Assembly: GCF_000252125.1 (NCBI RefSeq)
Contig: NZ_AHKF01000008.1
Span: forward strand, 101,586-165,585
From: Flavobacterium frigoris PS1
Lineage (GTDB): Bacteria > Bacteroidota > Bacteroidia > Flavobacteriales > Flavobacteriaceae
Reading direction: 5' to 3'
DNA: 64,000 nucleotides
The notes under the pieces are model-generated. The model saw only the letters and a list, made by a program, of their open reading frames with translations, was not told the origin of the DNA and made no database searches. Numbering within the stretch: position 1 is the first letter of the stretch; each line of letters opens with the position of its first letter. The translations under genes were made by a program, and so were the position numbers. Positions 34,598 to 43,265 of the stretch are shown piece by piece.

Positions 34598-35650
34598 TTA
34601 GAAATTGACAATTTTATTGCTTTGTTCCAAATGCATTCGATATTCGCGCATTCCCAGTTTATGGTTAAGATAAGGAGTCCCCATTTTATTATTAGCTACA
34701 CTTATTTCATACATATACGTAATATGTCTAGCTAATTCTTTCCACGCAAAAAACAAAGAATGTTTAGGGTCATAAATATGAGTTGGTTCACTTGCAGCTC
34801 CATTTAACTCCACTATCGAAAAATTTTCTCCGCGTTCTAATTCTTCAATTGTATTGTACATAACATCCAATCTTCCGAAATAAAAGCCCGGTATCTGTAG
34901 ACACATTTCATTAATAGTCTCTTCTAGTTTTGGAGTAATCCACTGACTTCCATCAATAAACTTTGCGCCACGAGCATGATTCCCATAAGGAACCAAATTC
35001 AACTTTTCTCCTTTTGGCAATATCTCTTGCAGTTTATCTCCAAATTCTTGCCTCAATACTTTTAATTGCAATTCGTACCTTGGATTCTCTCTTATTAAAT
35101 CTTCTATAGTTGCTTTACCGGTTCCGGTTAGTATCATGAATTCCTTAGACACAATTCCAGTAAGCTTTCCCGATTTTTGATCTGGATAACGCACATAAAA
35201 AATTCCAACTTCATTTTTAAAAGGAATCAAATCTTGAATTACGTAATCAAAATTTGCCTTTCGCGCATATTGTTCTAAATCAGCGACCGTATTAATTTTC
35301 ATTACTCCAGATCCACGCAAACCTATGTCTGGTTTCGCTATCAATGGATATTTTATACCTGCATCATTGATTATTTTTTCTACTTGCTCTACTGGAGTAC
35401 CTTCCTTTATAAGTTCGGTTTTTGGGTAATAGTGCGACGGAATTAAATTATAAATGGCTTTCTTCGATTCCATAATAAAGCCGCCATTCTTTATCGATGG
35501 ATTAGATGCATTAAAGAAGAAAATAGACTTTGCTTTAAACGAGTAAAAGATCCACAGAAAATAAATTGGAATATAAACAACCTGAAAAGGCCAATATTCC
35601 CAATGGGTGATTTTATGAAACAGTAGTTTGTTTCTGCTATTTTTCATCAC
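34598..35650 (-). CDS. ATP-grasp ligase with N-terminal hydrophobic segment
   Basis: 350 residues. After a hydrophobic stretch (VVYIPIYFLWIFYSF, about residues 23-38) comes an ATP-grasp domain: YPLIAKPDIGLRGSGVMKI (nucleotide loop), YVIQDLIPFKNEVGIFYVRY, and the metal-binding end FYFGRLDVMYN and FSIVELNGAASEPTH with the Glu and Asn ligands. It should join a carboxylate to an amine or alcohol with ATP. It is similar in layout to D-Ala-D-Ala ligase relatives but is not Ddl. One base separates its stop from the LysE-like gene, and 11 bases separate it from the NRDE gene upstream. Confidence 0.8.
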   Translation of the reverse strand: MMKNSRNKLLFHKITHWEYWPFQVVYIPIYFLWIFYSFKAKSIFFFNASNPSIKNGGFIMESKKAIYNLIPSHYYPKTELIKEGTPVEQVEKIINDAGIKYPLIAKPDIGLRGSGVMKINTVADLEQYARKANFDYVIQDLIPFKNEVGIFYVRYPDQKSGKLTGIVSKEFMILTGTGKATIEDLIRENPRYELQLKVLRQEFGDKLQEILPKGEKLNLVPYGNHARGAKFIDGSQWITPKLEETINEMCLQIPGFYFGRLDVMYNTIEELERGENFSIVELNGAASEPTHIYDPKHSLFFAWKELARHITYMYEISVANNKMGTPYLNHKLGMREYRMHLEQSNKIVNF

Positions 35651-35661
35651 TCGGATTAAAT

Positions 35662-36372
35662 TTAAATAATTATAAATGAGGTGACGCTGTCTTTTCCTGT
35701 AACCAAATCATCATGCAGTAAGGACACTTTATTGCTTTCTATCACTGACTGGGTAATACTCAAGGTTTTCAACTCGTTATTCCTGTTGATGACCAATCCG
35801 TTTTCTTGATTTTCAGAGTCTGAGTATCGGTGAAATTGATACATTTCATTTTCTGAAACTATAGGAGTATGATCTAAAAAAGAATAAAATGCATTAGAAC
35901 GCTCTTTTCGAATGTCAGCTGGATACAAAGTTGACGAAGACCAAATATGCTTTTCGTCAGAATTGAGTTCGGTTGACTCTTTGTTGTCTCCATTCCAGCG
36001 CAACTGAAATAACTGTTGATTTTGAAACAACACCAGAGTAAAAGGCTCTATATTTTCCAAATCCAATTCCTCCCAAAAATCCCTTGGTGAAACACTTCCG
36101 ATAAGATCTAAAACAATCAACCCTCTACTTTTCCTATATGGTAGTTCGACTTGGTGTTTTTCGCTGGCACCATTTAATAACACTAAAACAGTTCCCATTT
36201 CATCTACAACATACCAGGTTCCACCCGCTTTCGGATCCTTTGGAAAAATAACATTTTTACCTTTTACAATATAATTTTGGGGAGCAATTGCACTGGCTCT
36301 TACTACCTTTTCGTCACGGTTTGAGGTAATGATGACTTTATCAAAGTATTTTACAAAACTTACTGTACACAT
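35662..36372 (-). CDS. NRDE/TANGO2-family protein
   Basis: 236 residues. The N terminus MCTVSFVKYFDKVIITSNRDE carries the conserved Cys2 and the SNRDE motif of the TANGO2/NRDE family; KAGGTWYVVDEMGTVLVLLNG is the next conserved block. Eukaryotic TANGO2 has been linked to haem trafficking; the bacterial role is not established. The gene overlaps the DinB-like gene upstream by 13 bases, so it is translationally coupled. Confidence 0.85.
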   Translation of the reverse strand: MCTVSFVKYFDKVIITSNRDEKVVRASAIAPQNYIVKGKNVIFPKDPKAGGTWYVVDEMGTVLVLLNGASEKHQVELPYRKSRGLIVLDLIGSVSPRDFWEELDLENIEPFTLVLFQNQQLFQLRWNGDNKESTELNSDEKHIWSSSTLYPADIRKERSNAFYSFLDHTPIVSENEMYQFHRYSDSENQENGLVINRNNELKTLSITQSVIESNKVSLLHDDLVTGKDSVTSFIII

Positions 36373-36848
36373 TGCCTTCTGTATTCAATTGTTGAACGGG
36401 CAACTCCGAAATTTTCACCAACTAAAATAGCGGTATTTTGCAAAACAGCCACTTTTATCAAAGCTTGGTGATGGATGCAATGCTCTAAATTATAAAGTAA
36501 TTCTCTCAGGTAATTACTTTCAACGATAATTTCTTCACCATCAACTATTTGCTGTAATTCCATTTTCTTATTTTCTCTTTCCAATGAATTTTGGATAATT
36601 CTAATCTGACTAATCGCGAAATTAGTATCAGTTTGAATTAGTATATTTCGCTCCCGTTTATCATAATTGACAATAGCCGAATCATAATTTTTTTGAAGGC
36701 ATTGAAACATTTCGATAATATGTCTTGAATGCTCTCCGATAGTAGAATTACTCAACGCGGCACATTGCTTTGAGTACTCTGAATTTGAGATTTGATTGAG
36801 CAAATCACCCAACTCGTTTAAGCTATTTTTTATAGATAGTATAAGCAT
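36360..36848 (-). CDS. DinB-like four-helix protein
   Basis: 162 residues, all helical. GEHSRHIIEMF near the N-terminal third and HCIHHQALIKVAVLQ near the C-terminal third give the three histidine positions of the DinB/YfiT metal-binding fold. Members include thiol transferases and mycothiol or bacillithiol enzymes, so a metal- or thiol-dependent reaction is possible. It lies one base from the DoxX-like gene upstream and overlaps the NRDE gene downstream. Confidence 0.75.
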   Translation of the reverse strand: MLILSIKNSLNELGDLLNQISNSEYSKQCAALSNSTIGEHSRHIIEMFQCLQKNYDSAIVNYDKRERNILIQTDTNFAISQIRIIQNSLERENKKMELQQIVDGEEIIVESNYLRELLYNLEHCIHHQALIKVAVLQNTAILVGENFGVARSTIEYRRQCVQ

Positions 36849-36849
36849 A

Positions 36850-37239
36850 TTAGAACTTTAATTTTAATAAGTTGGGTATTGCATTCTTATTTTGATACAC
36901 TAAAGCAGAACAACAAAGAAAGCTAATTAGCGCCATAATAAAAAGGACACCCCTATCGTTCTGTACTTCAATCCCTAAAACAAGCAAATGTGACAAAATA
37001 GCTCCAGCCATAATTCCTAATCCTATCAAGGCACCCAGTAAAGTTGTTCTTGGTATTAGTATTAAAATAGAAGCGATTAACTCTGCTACTCCAGAACCAA
37101 TTCTACCATAAGGTTCCATACCCAAAATGGAGAAAATATAAATACTTTCATCAGCTCCCGTAAATTTAAAATACAAAGTCTGAAGTAATATTGTGGCAAC
37201 AACAACACGCAATATCCAGGATACTAATGATGATTTCAT
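36850..37239 (-). CDS. DoxX-like small membrane protein
   Basis: 129 residues from the ATG at 37239 (MKSSLVSWILRVV); an upstream TTG at 37254 would overlap the YHS stop and is rejected. Four hydrophobic helices with LYFKFTGADES and a repeated glycine pattern (GSGVAELIASILIL) typical of DoxX and DoxX-like proteins. These are often found near redox or thiol genes. It follows the YHS gene after 11 bases. Confidence 0.78.
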   Translation of the reverse strand: MKSSLVSWILRVVVATILLQTLYFKFTGADESIYIFSILGMEPYGRIGSGVAELIASILILIPRTTLLGALIGLGIMAGAILSHLLVLGIEVQNDRGVLFIMALISFLCCSALVYQNKNAIPNLLKLKF

Positions 37240-37250
37240 GTGTTTTAGTT

Positions 37251-37709
37251 TCAATTAATAATCTTTCTCCAATTTACATCAGCCTTAGTCTTTAAATTAT
37301 CCTGGTCTTTATTCCAGCTCTTCAAGGTATTAGTAAAGTAAGCATTATAGAAAAGATATAGTTTACCATCTATAATTTTGAAAGTATAAGGATTTACTGT
37401 TACTTTTTCGCCAGAATCTCCCATCGCAAAAGCACACCAACCACCATATTGCGGCTCATAAGCGGATGGTTTTTTTAGGAAAGCTTCTTTATTTTCTGAA
37501 GATGAAAAATAATAATTTACTCCTTCAAAAACAGCACTCAGTTCTTTATTACCCTTTACTGCTTTAGACTGCTTAAAATAAGTAACAGGATCATATCCTT
37601 GAATGGCGACTTTCTTTTCTAAATTAAATTCAGAAGTTAGCTTATTGGCATTTTGCGAAAATCCATTAAGGCTAAATAATACGCAAATAATGATTGCTAC
37701 TTTTTTCAT
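37251..37709 (-). CDS. Secreted YHS-domain protein
   Basis: 152 residues with a Sec signal peptide (MKKVAIIICVLFSLNGFSQ). The YHS domain is visible in VAIQGYDPVTYFKQSKAV (the GYDPVxYF start) and continues through YYFSSSENKEAFLKKPSAYEPQYGGWCAFA. The Cys and other residues near YGGWCAFA are suited to binding metal. YHS domains occur in copper ATPases and phenol hydroxylases. It is the first gene of the operon after its own -7 box and lies 80 bases after the Crp/Fnr gene. Confidence 0.85.
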   Translation of the reverse strand: MKKVAIIICVLFSLNGFSQNANKLTSEFNLEKKVAIQGYDPVTYFKQSKAVKGNKELSAVFEGVNYYFSSSENKEAFLKKPSAYEPQYGGWCAFAMGDSGEKVTVNPYTFKIIDGKLYLFYNAYFTNTLKSWNKDQDNLKTKADVNWRKIIN

Positions 37710-37729
37710 AGTGTTATATTTGATTAATG

Positions 37730-37737
37730 CAAAACTA
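37730..37737 (-). promoter_or_regulatory. -7 box of the YHS-DoxX-DinB-NRDE-ligase-LysE operon
   Basis: TAGTTTTG on the minus strand, 20 bases before the YHS ATG at 37709, between that gene and the Crp/Fnr gene. Confidence 0.5.
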
Positions 37738-37789
37738 CTTAAGTATTTTAAAGAGAAATGTCAGCTACATTGCAGTTCCTATAAAATAA

Positions 37790-38467
37790 TTAGAAACTGC
37801 AAACATCGTTTATAATTATTTCTTTTCGATTGTATCCAATAATACCGTTTGCCACCATTTCGTTTAGTAATTGGGTTGCAGTTTGTCTCGAGGTACAAAT
37901 GATCTGGGCAATATCATTTTGTGTCAAATAATTCTCGATAACTATTTTGTTTTCTGTTCTAATCCCTTCCGTTTCTCCCCAAGCTTTCAAAAACAAAGAC
38001 AGTCTAGTTTTAGAGTCTTTTGAAATCAGATTAGAATAACTATTCTTAATCCGTTTCATTTTTAAGCCAACAAATTTAGTATAAGATAAGGCTAAGCTTG
38101 GATTTTTCAACAAAACATCTTCAAAATCTGAAAGTAGAAAACTACAAATAGCCACATCATCCGAAAGCACTTTTGCGTATTCATTAGCCTGACTGTCTAC
38201 TTCTAAAGTCAATTCGCCAAAGAGATCCCCTTTTTGAATAATATCTTTAATCGTTTCATTCCCATCTTCATCAACAGCAACAATTTTGATATTCCCTTTT
38301 TTCAATAAAAAAATCCTAGGTACATCTGATGCAGAGAAATAGATAATCTCTCCTTTTTGTGCTTTTTTAAAACCCATGATAATACACAATTGTTTTATTT
38401 GTCCAAAACTTAAAGTTCTAAACAATTTATGATCGCGCAAATACCAATATTTTAAATCTTCGTACAT
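37790..38467 (-). CDS. Crp/Fnr-family transcriptional regulator
   Basis: 225 residues. The N-terminal cyclic nucleotide-binding-like domain (about residues 15-135, with IFLLKKGNIKIVAVDEDGN and GDLFGELTL) is followed by a C-terminal winged helix (NDIAQIICTSRQTATQLLNEM, recognition helix within TSRQTATQLL). No cysteine cluster for an Fe-S centre is seen, so it is not a canonical FNR. It lies directly upstream of the YHS operon in the same direction and is a good candidate for its regulator. Confidence 0.9.
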   Translation of the reverse strand: MYEDLKYWYLRDHKLFRTLSFGQIKQLCIIMGFKKAQKGEIIYFSASDVPRIFLLKKGNIKIVAVDEDGNETIKDIIQKGDLFGELTLEVDSQANEYAKVLSDDVAICSFLLSDFEDVLLKNPSLALSYTKFVGLKMKRIKNSYSNLISKDSKTRLSLFLKAWGETEGIRTENKIVIENYLTQNDIAQIICTSRQTATQLLNEMVANGIIGYNRKEIIINDVCSF

Positions 38468-38510
38468 AAATGTGTTTTGGTAAATGTATTAAAAATTCGA
38501 ATAAAAAATA

Positions 38511-38544
38511 AAAACCCTTTCAAATCGAAACTTGAAAGGGTTTT
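38511..38544 (-). terminator. Terminator of the acyl-CoA dehydrogenase gene
   Basis: Stem AAAACCCTTTCAA (38511-38523) / TTGAAAGGGTTTT (38532-38544). It follows the minus-strand gene by about 22 bases and has a T-rich end on that strand. Confidence 0.8.
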
Positions 38545-38565
38545 AAAAAAGTTATTAAATTTTAT

Positions 38566-39705
38566 TTAAGAAACTAAAGTTCTAGAAATCACAATACGTT
38601 GTATTTCTGAAGTTCCTTCATATATTTGGGTGATTTTTGCATCACGCATCATACGTTCCACATGGTATTCTGCCACATATCCATTCCCACCGTGAATTTG
38701 TACTGCTTCAATTGTCGTATCCATAGCTGTTTGAGAGGCAAATAATTTCGCCATCGCTCCTGATTGAGAAATGTCTTTTCCTTCATCTTTTTCAACTGCA
38801 GCTTTCAAACATAACATTTTGGCTGCCATAATTTGAGTCGCCATATCTGCCAATTTAAAAGCTATCGCTTGATGCTTGAAAATTTCTTTTCCAAAAGCTT
38901 TACGTTCTTGAGAATATTTCAATGCTAACTCATACGAACCAGTTGCTATTCCTAAAGCTTGGGAAGCAATTCCAATTCTTCCTCCGTTTAATACGGCCAT
39001 TGCAAAATTGAATCCAAATCCGTCTTCACCAATTCTATTTTCCTTTGGTACTTTTACGTCATTAAAAAGTAGAGAGTGTGTATCTGATCCACGAATCCCC
39101 ATTTTCTTTTCTTTTGGACCAATATCAAATCCAGCCCAACCTTTCTCTACTATAAAGGCATTGATTCCTTTATGTCCTTTTTCGATATCCGTTTGTGCAA
39201 TGATAATATAGGTAGAAGCTGAAGATCCGTTTGTAATCCAGTTTTTCGTACCATTTAACAAATAATGATCTCCTTTATCAATTGCCGTTGTTTTTTGCGA
39301 AGTCGCATCAGAACCAGCTTCTGGCTCTGACAAACAAAAAGCACCTATTACTTCCCCTGTAGCAAGAGGAACTAGATATTTCATTTTTTGCTCTTCATTA
39401 CAGTATTTCTCTAATCCGGCACAAACTAAAGAATTATTCACAGACATAATAACAGCTGCAGAAGCATCTATTTTTGCGATTTCCGTAATAGCTAAAACAT
39501 AAGAAACACTATCCAATCCAGACCCCCCGTATTTTGGGTCAACCATCATTCCTAAAAAGCCAAGCTCTGCCATTTTTTTAATTTGCTCGGTTGGGAATTT
39601 CGAAAACTCATCTCTTTCAATTACTCCCGGCAACAATTCGGTTTGAGCAAAATCTCTAGCGGCTTGTTGAATCATTAACTGCTCTTCTGTTAGATTAAAA
39701 TCCAT
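38566..39705 (-). CDS. Acyl-CoA dehydrogenase
   Basis: FAD enzyme that introduces a trans-2 double bond into acyl-CoA in fatty acid or branched-chain amino acid breakdown. 379 residues, the normal length. IGAFCLSEPEAGSD is the first family signature and the C-terminal GGNGYVAEYHVERMMRDAKI with YEGTSEIQRIVI the second; the catalytic Glu is in YEGTSE. It resembles short-chain/butyryl-CoA type enzymes. Monocistronic, with a -7 box about 45 bases upstream. Confidence 0.94.
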   Translation of the reverse strand: MDFNLTEEQLMIQQAARDFAQTELLPGVIERDEFSKFPTEQIKKMAELGFLGMMVDPKYGGSGLDSVSYVLAITEIAKIDASAAVIMSVNNSLVCAGLEKYCNEEQKMKYLVPLATGEVIGAFCLSEPEAGSDATSQKTTAIDKGDHYLLNGTKNWITNGSSASTYIIIAQTDIEKGHKGINAFIVEKGWAGFDIGPKEKKMGIRGSDTHSLLFNDVKVPKENRIGEDGFGFNFAMAVLNGGRIGIASQALGIATGSYELALKYSQERKAFGKEIFKHQAIAFKLADMATQIMAAKMLCLKAAVEKDEGKDISQSGAMAKLFASQTAMDTTIEAVQIHGGNGYVAEYHVERMMRDAKITQIYEGTSEIQRIVISRTLVS

Positions 39706-39749
39706 AACGATATAACTTTTTTATTAGTTTGCAAACTCTTCTTAGAAAA

Positions 39750-39757
39750 CAAAAATA
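39750..39757 (-). promoter_or_regulatory. -7 box of the acyl-CoA dehydrogenase gene
   Basis: TATTTTTG on the minus strand, 44 bases before the ATG at 39705. Confidence 0.45.
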
Positions 39758-39888
39758 TAAATCCATAACTTAGATTTAAATTTAGAACCTAATTTATTTA
39801 TTATTCAACTGAAGAATTGACGATTATTTTACATTGTTTAATTTATCCTGCTTTTTGTTTAAATAAAGTAGGCAAAGATACTTTATTC

Positions 39889-39922
39889 TTGTGAAATTAT
39901 CAATTTTGATTTGTAAATTTGC
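39889..39922 (+). promoter_or_regulatory. Promoter of anmK abutting the ATG
   Basis: TTG at 39889-39891, a 23-base spacer, and -7 box TAAATTTG at 39915-39922. The ATG begins at 39926, so transcription would start at or in the start codon. A second, weaker box (TACTTTAT, 39879-39886, with TTG 39855-39857) could supply a leader. Confidence 0.5.
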
Positions 39923-39925
39923 CAC

Positions 39926-40996
39926 ATGAAAGAGGATTATTACAACGTTATAGGAGTTATGTCAGGAACATCACTTGACGGAATCGATTTGGCCCATATT
40001 GAATTCCAAAAAAAGGGCGAAAAATGGGATTTTAAAATCCTTGAAAGCGAAACCGTACCTTATAGTAAAGAGTGGGTAGATATTCTAAAATTAGCAGTTG
40101 ATTTCTCTGAAGACGATCTAAAAAAGACGAACCAAGAATACACTAAACTTCTGGCTTTCGTTATTTCAAGTTTTATAGATAAGCATAAAATTAAAAATCT
40201 AGACGCTGTTTGTTCACATGGACACACCATTTTACATCAACCCCAAAACGGAATAACACTTCAAATTGGAAACCTACCCGAAATTTCAAACTTGATTCAA
40301 CAACTTGTCGTTTGTGATTTTAGAGTACAAGATGTGCAGTTAGGAGGACAGGGCGCACCTTTGGTCCCTATAGGTGATCGTATTTTATTTCCAGAATACG
40401 ATTATTGCATGAATTTAGGTGGATTTTCGAATGTTTCTTTTGAGGAAAACGGAAAACGCATTGCCTTTGATATCTCTCCGGTCAATACGGTATTAAATTT
40501 CTATGCTAACCAATTGGGATTGGATTATGACGATAAAGGGACAATTTCAAGATCAGGAAAAACCAACCAAAATTTATTAGACAAGCTAAACAACTTGTCT
40601 TATTACCACACAAAATACCCTAAATCATTGGGGTTTGAATTTGTAAAAGAAACTGTTATGCCTTTGATTGAAAATTTCGAAATTAATATTGAGGATAAAT
40701 TAAGGACTTTCACGGAGCATGCGGCCATTCAAATAGCATCAGCGTTGCCAAATAAAAAAGGCAGTCTTTTTATAACTGGTGGTGGCGCCTATAATACTTT
40801 CTTTATCGAAACAGTGCAAAGCTACCTTCCCGAAATAAAAATAATAATCCCATCAGCTAAAATTCTGGAATTTAAAGAAGCCTTGATTTTTGCATTACTA
40901 GGAATTCTAAAATTACGAGAAGAAAACAACGTATTATGCAGTGTAACTGGAGCAAAAAAAGACCATAGTTCAGGTGTAATTCACCACTTGAAATAA
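39926..40996 (+). CDS. anmK: Anhydro-N-acetylmuramic acid kinase
   Basis: Cell-wall recycling kinase that cleaves the 1,6-anhydro ring and phosphorylates to MurNAc-6-P. 356 residues. The N-terminal nucleotide-binding loop GVMSGTSLDGIDLAHI is diagnostic, HGHTILHQP and GQGAPLVPIGDRILF follow, and FITGGGAYN is the C-terminal ATP-binding block. The start must lie close to the -7 box because MSGTSLDGID begins at residue 12. Fits with Mpl at 10 kb. Confidence 0.95.
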   Translation: MKEDYYNVIGVMSGTSLDGIDLAHIEFQKKGEKWDFKILESETVPYSKEWVDILKLAVDFSEDDLKKTNQEYTKLLAFVISSFIDKHKIKNLDAVCSHGHTILHQPQNGITLQIGNLPEISNLIQQLVVCDFRVQDVQLGGQGAPLVPIGDRILFPEYDYCMNLGGFSNVSFEENGKRIAFDISPVNTVLNFYANQLGLDYDDKGTISRSGKTNQNLLDKLNNLSYYHTKYPKSLGFEFVKETVMPLIENFEINIEDKLRTFTEHAAIQIASALPNKKGSLFITGGGAYNTFFIETVQSYLPEIKIIIPSAKILEFKEALIFALLGILKLREENNVLCSVTGAKKDHSSGVIHHLK

Positions 40997-41031
40997 AAAT
41001 AAAAATACACTATTCACAATATTCTATTTTT

Positions 41032-41039
41032 TATATTTG
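41032..41039 (+). promoter_or_regulatory. -7 box of the glutamate dehydrogenase gene
   Basis: TATATTTG, 25 bases before the ATG at 41065. Confidence 0.5.
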
Positions 41040-41064
41040 TACAAATTAAACATATCGCAACTAA

Positions 41065-42291
41065 ATGAAAGATTTATTAAAGAAATTTGAAAATAAACAG
41101 CCTGAAATTATTTTTAACTGGAAAGATACCGAAACAGATGCCGAAGGATGGACAGTGATCAATTCGCTTCGTGGCGGTGCAGCTGGTGGTGGTACCAGAA
41201 TGAGAAAAGGCTTAGATATAAATGAAGTATTGTCTTTGGCAAAAACCATGGAAGTAAAGTTTACTGTATCTGGACCAGCTATTGGTGGTGCTAAATCTGG
41301 AATTAACTTTGATCCAAATGACTCAAGAAAAAAAGGAGTTCTACAACGTTGGTATAAAGCGGTATCTCCATTATTGAAAAGTTATTATGGAACAGGTGGT
41401 GATTTAAATGTTGATGAAATTCACGAAGTAATCCCAATGACGGAAGAATGCGGTGTGTGGCATCCACAAGAAGGTGTTTTTAACGGTCACTTTAAACCTA
41501 CAGAAGCAGACAAAATCAATAGAATTGGTCAATTGCGTCAAGGTGTTGTTAAGGTAATCGAAAATCCAAAATTCTCACCAGATGTTTCTCGTAAATATAC
41601 AATTGCTGATATGATCACCGGTTTTGGTGTTGCAGAAGCAGTTCGCCACTTCTACTCTACTTATGGTGGAGATGTAAAAGGAAAGAAAGCGATTGTGCAA
41701 GGTTTTGGAAATGTAGGTTCAGCAGCAGCTTTCTATTTAGCCGAAATGGGTGCTAAAGTAATTGGTATAATCGATAGAGATGGTGGATTAATAAACGAAG
41801 AAGGATTCTCTTTTGAAGAAATAAAATCATTATTCCTTTCTAAGGATGGTAATAAATTAGTTGCAGAAAACATGATTCCTTTTGAGGAAATCAACCAAAA
41901 AATCTGGACAATTGGTGCTGAAATATTTACTCCATGCGCAGCTTCAAGATTAGTTGCACAATCTCAAATCGACAGTTTAATTGCTAATGGTCTAGAAGTT
42001 ATTTCTTGTGGCGCTAATGTACCTTTTGCTGATAAAGAGATATTTTTTGGCTCAATAATGGAAGATGTTGATCACAAAGTGAGCTTAATCCCCGACTTTA
42101 TTTCAAACTGTGGTATGGCAAGAGTTTTTGCTTATTTTATGGAAAAGAAAGTTCAAATGACTGATGAAGCCATATTCCAGGATACTTCAACAACTATTAA
42201 AAATGCTATTAAAAAAGCACATGCATTAAATAGCTCAAAAACAAACATAAGCGCTACTGCTTTTGAAATTGCCCTAAAACAATTAGTGTAA
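41065..42291 (+). CDS. Glu/Leu/Phe/Val dehydrogenase family protein
   Basis: NAD(P)-dependent amino acid dehydrogenase. 408 residues, with the conserved GGAAGGGTRMRKG near the N terminus, FTVSGPAIGGAKSGINF (catalytic region; the usual Lys-rich substrate loop), and a C-terminal NAD fold with VQGFGNVGSAAAFYLAEMGA. The family covers glutamate and branched-chain amino acid dehydrogenases; the short length and GGAAGGGTR favour the Leu/Phe-type branch over hexameric GDH, but the substrate is not certain. Followed by a hairpin terminator. Confidence 0.9.
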   Translation: MKDLLKKFENKQPEIIFNWKDTETDAEGWTVINSLRGGAAGGGTRMRKGLDINEVLSLAKTMEVKFTVSGPAIGGAKSGINFDPNDSRKKGVLQRWYKAVSPLLKSYYGTGGDLNVDEIHEVIPMTEECGVWHPQEGVFNGHFKPTEADKINRIGQLRQGVVKVIENPKFSPDVSRKYTIADMITGFGVAEAVRHFYSTYGGDVKGKKAIVQGFGNVGSAAAFYLAEMGAKVIGIIDRDGGLINEEGFSFEEIKSLFLSKDGNKLVAENMIPFEEINQKIWTIGAEIFTPCAASRLVAQSQIDSLIANGLEVISCGANVPFADKEIFFGSIMEDVDHKVSLIPDFISNCGMARVFAYFMEKKVQMTDEAIFQDTSTTIKNAIKKAHALNSSKTNISATAFEIALKQLV

Positions 42292-42344
42292 CAAATCAGT
42301 TTTGGGTCGCTTCAATTTTTTGATAGTCCACAATAATACTTAAG

Positions 42345-42394
42345 TCAGTTTGATGAAGTCACCGTAACGTGAATTTATCGAACTGATTTTTTTT
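42345..42394 (+). terminator. Intrinsic terminator after the Glu/Leu dehydrogenase gene
   Basis: Stem TCAGTTTGAT (42345-42354) / ATCGAACTGA (42377-42386) with one G-U pair, a 22-base loop, and a T run. The distance from the stop is about 55 bases. Confidence 0.6.
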
Positions 42395-42527
42395 GTAAAA
42401 TCTAAAAGTTGGCCCGAATATTGAAGCCTATAGCGACAATTAAGAATCTTTTTTGTTTGATATTATTATCTCAAAAAAGTAACAATTTTTATAATATATT
42501 AGCGTTTCCATAATAAAGAAAATTTCT

Positions 42528-43232
42528 ATGAGTATATTGTTACAAGCAGATACCCTATCTGTTGCACAAGAAAATTTAGCCGATGCTGTTCCTGTTGAGA
42601 AAACATTATCAATTATTGAATTACTAACAAGCGGAGGACTAGCGGGTCAGATTATAATGACCGCCTTGTTTTTGATGTTTTTTGCCGCATTGTATTTATA
42701 CTTTGAGCGTTTAATGGCAATAAATGCTGCCTCAAAAATTGACCCCAACTTCATGGGACAAATCAGAGAAAACATTAAAAATGGCCGCATTGACAACGCA
42801 AAAATTGCATGCGCACATTCTAAATCCCCTGTTGCGCGATTAATTGAAAAAGGAATCTCAAGAATAGGCAGACCACTTGAAGACATTAATACTGCGATTG
42901 AAAACGCCGGAAAATTAGAAATATACAAGCTTGAAAAAAATGTAAGTATGCTAGCCACTATTTCTGGAGCAGGTCCTATGACCGGTTTCCTGGGCACGGT
43001 TGTGGGAATGATCCAAGCATTTCATAAAATGGCAACTGCTGGAGGACAAATTGAGGTTGGAGCACTGTCCGAAGGTATTTACACCGCAATGACAACAACA
43101 GTAGTTGGTTTAGTTGTGGGAATTATCGCCTATGTGGGCTACAATCATTTAGTTGTAAAAACGGATAAAATTGTTCATCAAATGGAAGCCAATGCGGTTG
43201 ACTTTTTGGATTTATTAAATGACCCTGCTTAA
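42528..43232 (+). CDS. exbB: MotA/TolQ/ExbB proton channel family protein
   Basis: 234 residues, inner membrane. Three hydrophobic segments: about 43-65 (IIMTALFLMFFAALYLYF), about 140-160 (ATISGAGPMTGFLGTVVGMI), and about 180-205 (MTTTVVGLVVGIIAYVGYN). The conserved GPMTGFLGTVVGM and the Gly/Thr-rich third helix match the proton channel. It supplies energy from the proton gradient to TonB or Tol-type systems; ExbD- and TonB-like genes follow, so TonB is more likely than gliding motor GldL. Confidence 0.92.
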   Translation: MSILLQADTLSVAQENLADAVPVEKTLSIIELLTSGGLAGQIIMTALFLMFFAALYLYFERLMAINAASKIDPNFMGQIRENIKNGRIDNAKIACAHSKSPVARLIEKGISRIGRPLEDINTAIENAGKLEIYKLEKNVSMLATISGAGPMTGFLGTVVGMIQAFHKMATAGGQIEVGALSEGIYTAMTTTVVGLVVGIIAYVGYNHLVVKTDKIVHQMEANAVDFLDLLNDPA

Positions 43233-43265
43233 TATTTAGGATTCCAACAAAAAAATAATCTACTT

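Noticed and set aside
34598..35650. D-alanine--D-alanine ligase (Ddl)
   Set aside because: ATP-grasp fold is shared, but the N terminus and substrate-side sequence do not fit Ddl and a hydrophobic segment is present.
37239..37254. TTG start of the DoxX-like gene at 37254
   Set aside because: Would overlap the YHS stop and use a rare start; the ATG at 37239 fits better.
42405..42500. Possible fifth copy of the dispersed element
   Set aside because: On the minus strand it has a T-rich hairpin and AAAAAGATT, but neither consensus end is recognisable.
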